This document shows, in pieces, positions 5,294 to 6,932 of a DNA stretch of 6,932 nucleotides (its first letter is position 1; every line of letters begins with the position of its first letter). The notes below the pieces were generated by a model. It was not told the DNA's origin, did no database searches, and was given only the letters and a program-made list of their open reading frames with translations. A program made the position numbers and the translations under genes. Source of the stretch: Syntrophomonadaceae bacterium (GTDB lineage Bacteria > Bacillota > Syntrophomonadia > Syntrophomonadales > Syntrophomonadaceae). The stretch spans positions 5,279 through 12,210 of the forward strand of contig JAQUGU010000029.1 of the NCBI GenBank assembly GCA_028683995.1. The letters are read 5' to 3'.

Positions 5294-6004
5294 TTAATTT
5301 TTGACAGTTGTATCTGGTGCTTTTATTTTTATTTTTCCGTTAAGATCGGAGAACATAACCCTTACATTTAACCTGGTAGTGGTCATCTTTTTGTTTACGG
5401 CATTAAGTTGTGCTTGTTTTATTAATCCTTTACGAAAATCAATCCAGATGCGGTATTCAAAATCCTTCCACATAGTTTCCAGGAGTTGATTTTCTACCGA
5501 CGGTTTGCATTTTACCAACAAACACTCCGTACCATCTATTACTTCAAATCCTAGTTTTTCAACGGTACTAACCTGTTTAAGGCGAAAGTTGGACAGGGGA
5601 TTCAGTTCTGAAATCAATAGTTCTTCGGAATTACTGGTACTGCTGGGAATGACCAGCCACTTTCTGGCAAAGGAGTCATAATTATAGATGGTACGGTCAA
5701 TATAGTAAATATCTACAGGTGTGTTAACCATCTCCCCCTTTATATGCGTATTTCCATCTTGTTTCTCTCCTACGACTTCACTTATCACCTCCTTCCGTTG
5801 CTCCACGGTGAAAGTGGATAAGAGGCTATATTTATAACTGGTTACCGCGGCCATTTTTTTATAGGCTCGATCTAGTTCAACCTGAGGGTCAAGTTGAGAT
5901 TTTATATAGTAGTCATGGATTTTTTCAGCCGATAGGAGCCCCGTAACAGCAATTACTGTCAAAATTACTACTATGGTCCAACGCGTCCTATTTATAGTTC
6001 TCAC
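5294..6004 (-). CDS. Membrane-anchored extracytoplasmic protein of unknown function
   Basis: The frame encodes up to 236 residues. Positively charged residues (RTINRTR) precede one hydrophobic segment (about 10-25) with no lipobox, so it should be an inward-N-terminus membrane anchor with the rest outside. The remainder is beta-rich, alternating hydrophobic and polar residues: TSYKYSLLSTFTVEQ, DIYYIDRTIYNYD, KWLVIP, GFEVIDGTECLLVKCKP, FEYRIWIDFRKGLIKQAQL. This pattern of strands with a DGTECLLV-type turn resembles the LolA/LppX half-barrel fold seen in secreted Firmicutes proteins, but no specific family can be named. The start is uncertain: GTG at 6004-6002 is the only ATG/GTG/TTG start that keeps the membrane segment, yet it lies inside the best Shine-Dalgarno (AAGGGGTGA, 6009-6001), which would suit ATA at 5995-5993. 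It is a single-gene transcript with its own terminator and faces away from glutamine synthetase. Confidence 0.75.
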   Translation of the reverse strand: MRTINRTRWTIVVILTVIAVTGLLSAEKIHDYYIKSQLDPQVELDRAYKKMAAVTSYKYSLLSTFTVEQRKEVISEVVGEKQDGNTHIKGEMVNTPVDIYYIDRTIYNYDSFARKWLVIPSSTSNSEELLISELNPLSNFRLKQVSTVEKLGFEVIDGTECLLVKCKPSVENQLLETMWKDFEYRIWIDFRKGLIKQAQLNAVNKKMTTTRLNVRVMFSDLNGKIKIKAPDTTVKN

Positions 6005-6009
6005 CCCTT
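6001..6009 (-). promoter_or_regulatory. Shine-Dalgarno overlapping the annotated GTG start
   Basis: AAGGGGTGA on the minus strand is the only good ribosome binding site here. The GTG start lies within it, whereas five bases separate its end from an in-frame ATA codon (5995-5993). Spacings of four to five bases are used by the MBL gene and guaA in this window, so ATA is the better-placed initiator. An in-frame TAA at 6016-6014 rules out a longer protein. Confidence 0.5.
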
Positions 6010-6171
6010 GGCATTATTTTAATGAGTCCAATCCCTCTTAAGTAATACATTTTATTAGCCGGTTACCAGATATATTACACAGGGTGGGTAGCATTTTATT
6101 CCAGATGAAAGGTTGGCAAAAGTATTATTTACGCACTGGTTTAAATAATTTGACGTGAAAGACGTGGACCG

Positions 6172-6231
6172 CTATCTTTTGACCATGTATTCCCTCGTAT
6201 TCATTCGAGTAAGAGTTTTTGTAGCAGAATC
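6172..6231 (-). repeat. Dispersed repeat, copy B
   Basis: This is the partner of the copy at 3281-3340. On the minus strand ATG at 6204-6202 encodes MNTREYMVKR followed directly by TAG (6174-6172), while copy A continues for 19 more codons. The similarity falls away on both sides. Synonymous changes are seen in at least three shared codons (ACC/ACT, ACA/ACG, GTT/GTC), compatible with a once-coding element. No good ribosome binding site is seen. Confidence 0.55.
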
Positions 6232-6288
6232 AATTCTTAATTAAGACAGGTATTCCGTATATCAGGCTCTATTGTCATTTTTTATAAA

Positions 6289-6306
6289 TTCCGCGACTTC
6301 CGCGTC
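6289..6306 (+). repeat. Tandem 9-bp direct repeat upstream of the glnA promoter
   Basis: TTCCGCGAC (6289-6297) is followed at once by TTCCGCGTC (6298-6306), differing in one base. It sits 14 bases before the -35 box in otherwise AT-rich DNA, a position suited to an activator or repressor site. It does not match the GlnR/TnrA consensus. Confidence 0.4.
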
Positions 6307-6320
6307 TATATTCGTTTTGC

Positions 6321-6349
6321 TTTACTCGCTGTCCCTAATTTGTTATAAT
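6321..6349 (+). promoter_or_regulatory. Extended -10 promoter of glutamine synthetase
   Basis: TTTACT (6321-6326) and a perfect TATAAT (6344-6349) are separated by 17 bases, and TG at 6341-6342 gives the extended -10 form TGnTATAAT. Transcription would start near 6356, leaving a leader of about 55 bases that ends in the ribosome binding site AAAGGAGG (6393-6400). Confidence 0.75.
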
Positions 6350-6409
6350 TTGCACGGAAATTATCCGACAAAATTAGCTGTAAGGTTAGGTAAAAGGAGG
6401 CATATTTTA

Positions 6410-6932
6410 GTGTTTAAGAGCTATGAAGAAGTAATGGACTTCTGCCGGGAACGCAGTATTGAGATGATAGATTTTAAGATGATTGACCTGGTGGGCAGGT
6501 GGCGTCACCTGAGTATTCCGACCTCACGATTTACCCCCGATACACTGAAATACGGTATCGGCTTTGATGGTTCCAACTACGGCTTCGCTCCGGTAGAAAA
6601 TAGCGACATGGTTTTTATCCCTGATATTTCTACTGCCGTCTTTGACCCTTTTACCGAGGTAACCACCCTGAGTATGATTGGCGATGTTTACGTTATCGCC
6701 CAACCGGATAATTACTGCTTTGATCAGGACCCCCGCGCCATTGCTTTCAATGCCGAAGAATATATGAAATCTACCGGCATTGCTGATGAAATGCGCATTG
6801 GCCCTGAGTTTGAGTTTTTCGTTTTTGACCACGTCAGTTTTGAATGTAATCCCCAGAAAACCGGGTTTAGTATAGATGCTGAGCAGGCTATCTGGAACAG
6901 CGGCGAAAATGAATATCAGAACCTGGGCTATA
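6410..6932 (+). CDS. glnA: Glutamine synthetase, N-terminal part (runs off the window)
   Basis: The first 174 residues are present; a full enzyme has about 440 or more. It makes glutamine from glutamate, ammonia and ATP in the cytoplasm. The N-terminal beta-grasp domain covers about residues 14-100 (IDFKMIDLVGRWRHLSIP), with KYGIGFDGSNYGFAPVENSDM (start 47), where most GlnA proteins have DGSS; as I recall, the DGSNYG variant is found in a group of clostridial enzymes. The catalytic domain begins near 105, with the metal-binding GPEFEFF (131-137; Glu133 and Glu135). The start is GTG at 6410, nine bases after AAAGGAGG; a later ATG (codon 9) would cut into the conserved N-terminal helix. It has its own extended -10 promoter. 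Whether the enzyme carries feedback features cannot be seen in this fragment. Confidence 0.93.
   Translation, partial: MFKSYEEVMDFCRERSIEMIDFKMIDLVGRWRHLSIPTSRFTPDTLKYGIGFDGSNYGFAPVENSDMVFIPDISTAVFDPFTEVTTLSMIGDVYVIAQPDNYCFDQDPRAIAFNAEEYMKSTGIADEMRIGPEFEFFVFDHVSFECNPQKTGFSIDAEQAIWNSGENEYQNLGY

Larger units (their letters stand above)
6005..6409. other. Divergent intergenic region
   Basis: These 405 bases lie between the start of the membrane-anchored protein gene (minus) and that of glutamine synthetase (plus). No convincing coding frame was seen. They contain the second repeat copy, a tandem 9-bp repeat and the glutamine synthetase promoter, all listed separately. A promoter for the minus-strand gene must be here but no clean pair of boxes was found. 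Confidence 0.6.

Noticed and set aside
6341..6357. GlnR/TnrA site overlapping the glnA promoter
   Set aside because: Only the TGTNA half fits; the second half (TNACA) is absent.
6524..6832. Minus-strand frame of 102 codons in the glutamine synthetase region
   Set aside because: It is antisense to the conserved glnA coding sequence.

Overview
The window looks like chromosomal DNA from an anaerobic, probably spore-forming member of the Clostridia (Desulfotomaculum/Syntrophomonas-like Firmicutes). This is inferred from the moderately AT-rich composition, strong GGAGG/GAGGTG ribosome binding sites, sigma-A type promoters, GTG and TTG starts, a GerMN-domain lipoprotein, a GAF/HD-GYP protein, and a glutamine synthetase with the DGSNYG motif. 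The species cannot be named from this sequence. No tRNA, rRNA, CRISPR array, transposase or phage gene is visible.

Layout. (1) 100-660, plus strand: a single-domain GerMN lipoprotein, closed by a 19-bp perfect hairpin terminator (686-733). (2) 809-3153, plus strand: a promoter lying within a 12-bp perfect inverted repeat drives a two-gene unit. It encodes a metallo-beta-lactamase-fold hydrolase and, overlapping it by 4 bases (TTGA), a GAF/HD-GYP phosphodiesterase with an unusual long helical insertion. (3) 3154-3353: a convergent gap with small hairpins, one copy of a dispersed repeat of about 60 bp, and a possible 29-codon ORF on the minus strand. (4) 5210-3354, minus strand: an hpt-guaA purine operon with a clear promoter upstream of hpt. 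(5) 6004-5294, minus strand: a membrane-anchored protein of unknown function with its own terminator and an odd start site. (6) 6005-6409: a gap of about 400 bp holding the second repeat copy, a tandem 9-bp repeat and a strong extended -10 promoter. (7) 6410 to the window end, plus strand: the first 174 codons of glutamine synthetase.

The most striking observation is guaA. Its reading frame is intact and its ATP-pyrophosphatase and dimerisation domains look canonical, but it has only 415 codons against the usual 510 or so. The missing part is most of the N-terminal glutamine amidotransferase domain. The nucleophile-elbow motif, normally GICYGM, reads DIDYDGM, and the His/Glu part of the catalytic triad is absent. 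The protein should be unable to use glutamine and would depend on free ammonia or on a separate amidotransferase subunit.

Other leads are the translationally coupled MBL/HD-GYP pair, which could be a nucleotide-signal degradation module ending in GMP; the dispersed repeat, whose two copies share the peptide EYMVKR when read on the minus strand; and a gene whose best Shine-Dalgarno points to an ATA codon rather than the annotated GTG. Hpt and GuaA both make GMP, and glutamine synthetase handles ammonia and glutamine nearby. No sequence evidence shows that these genes are co-regulated.
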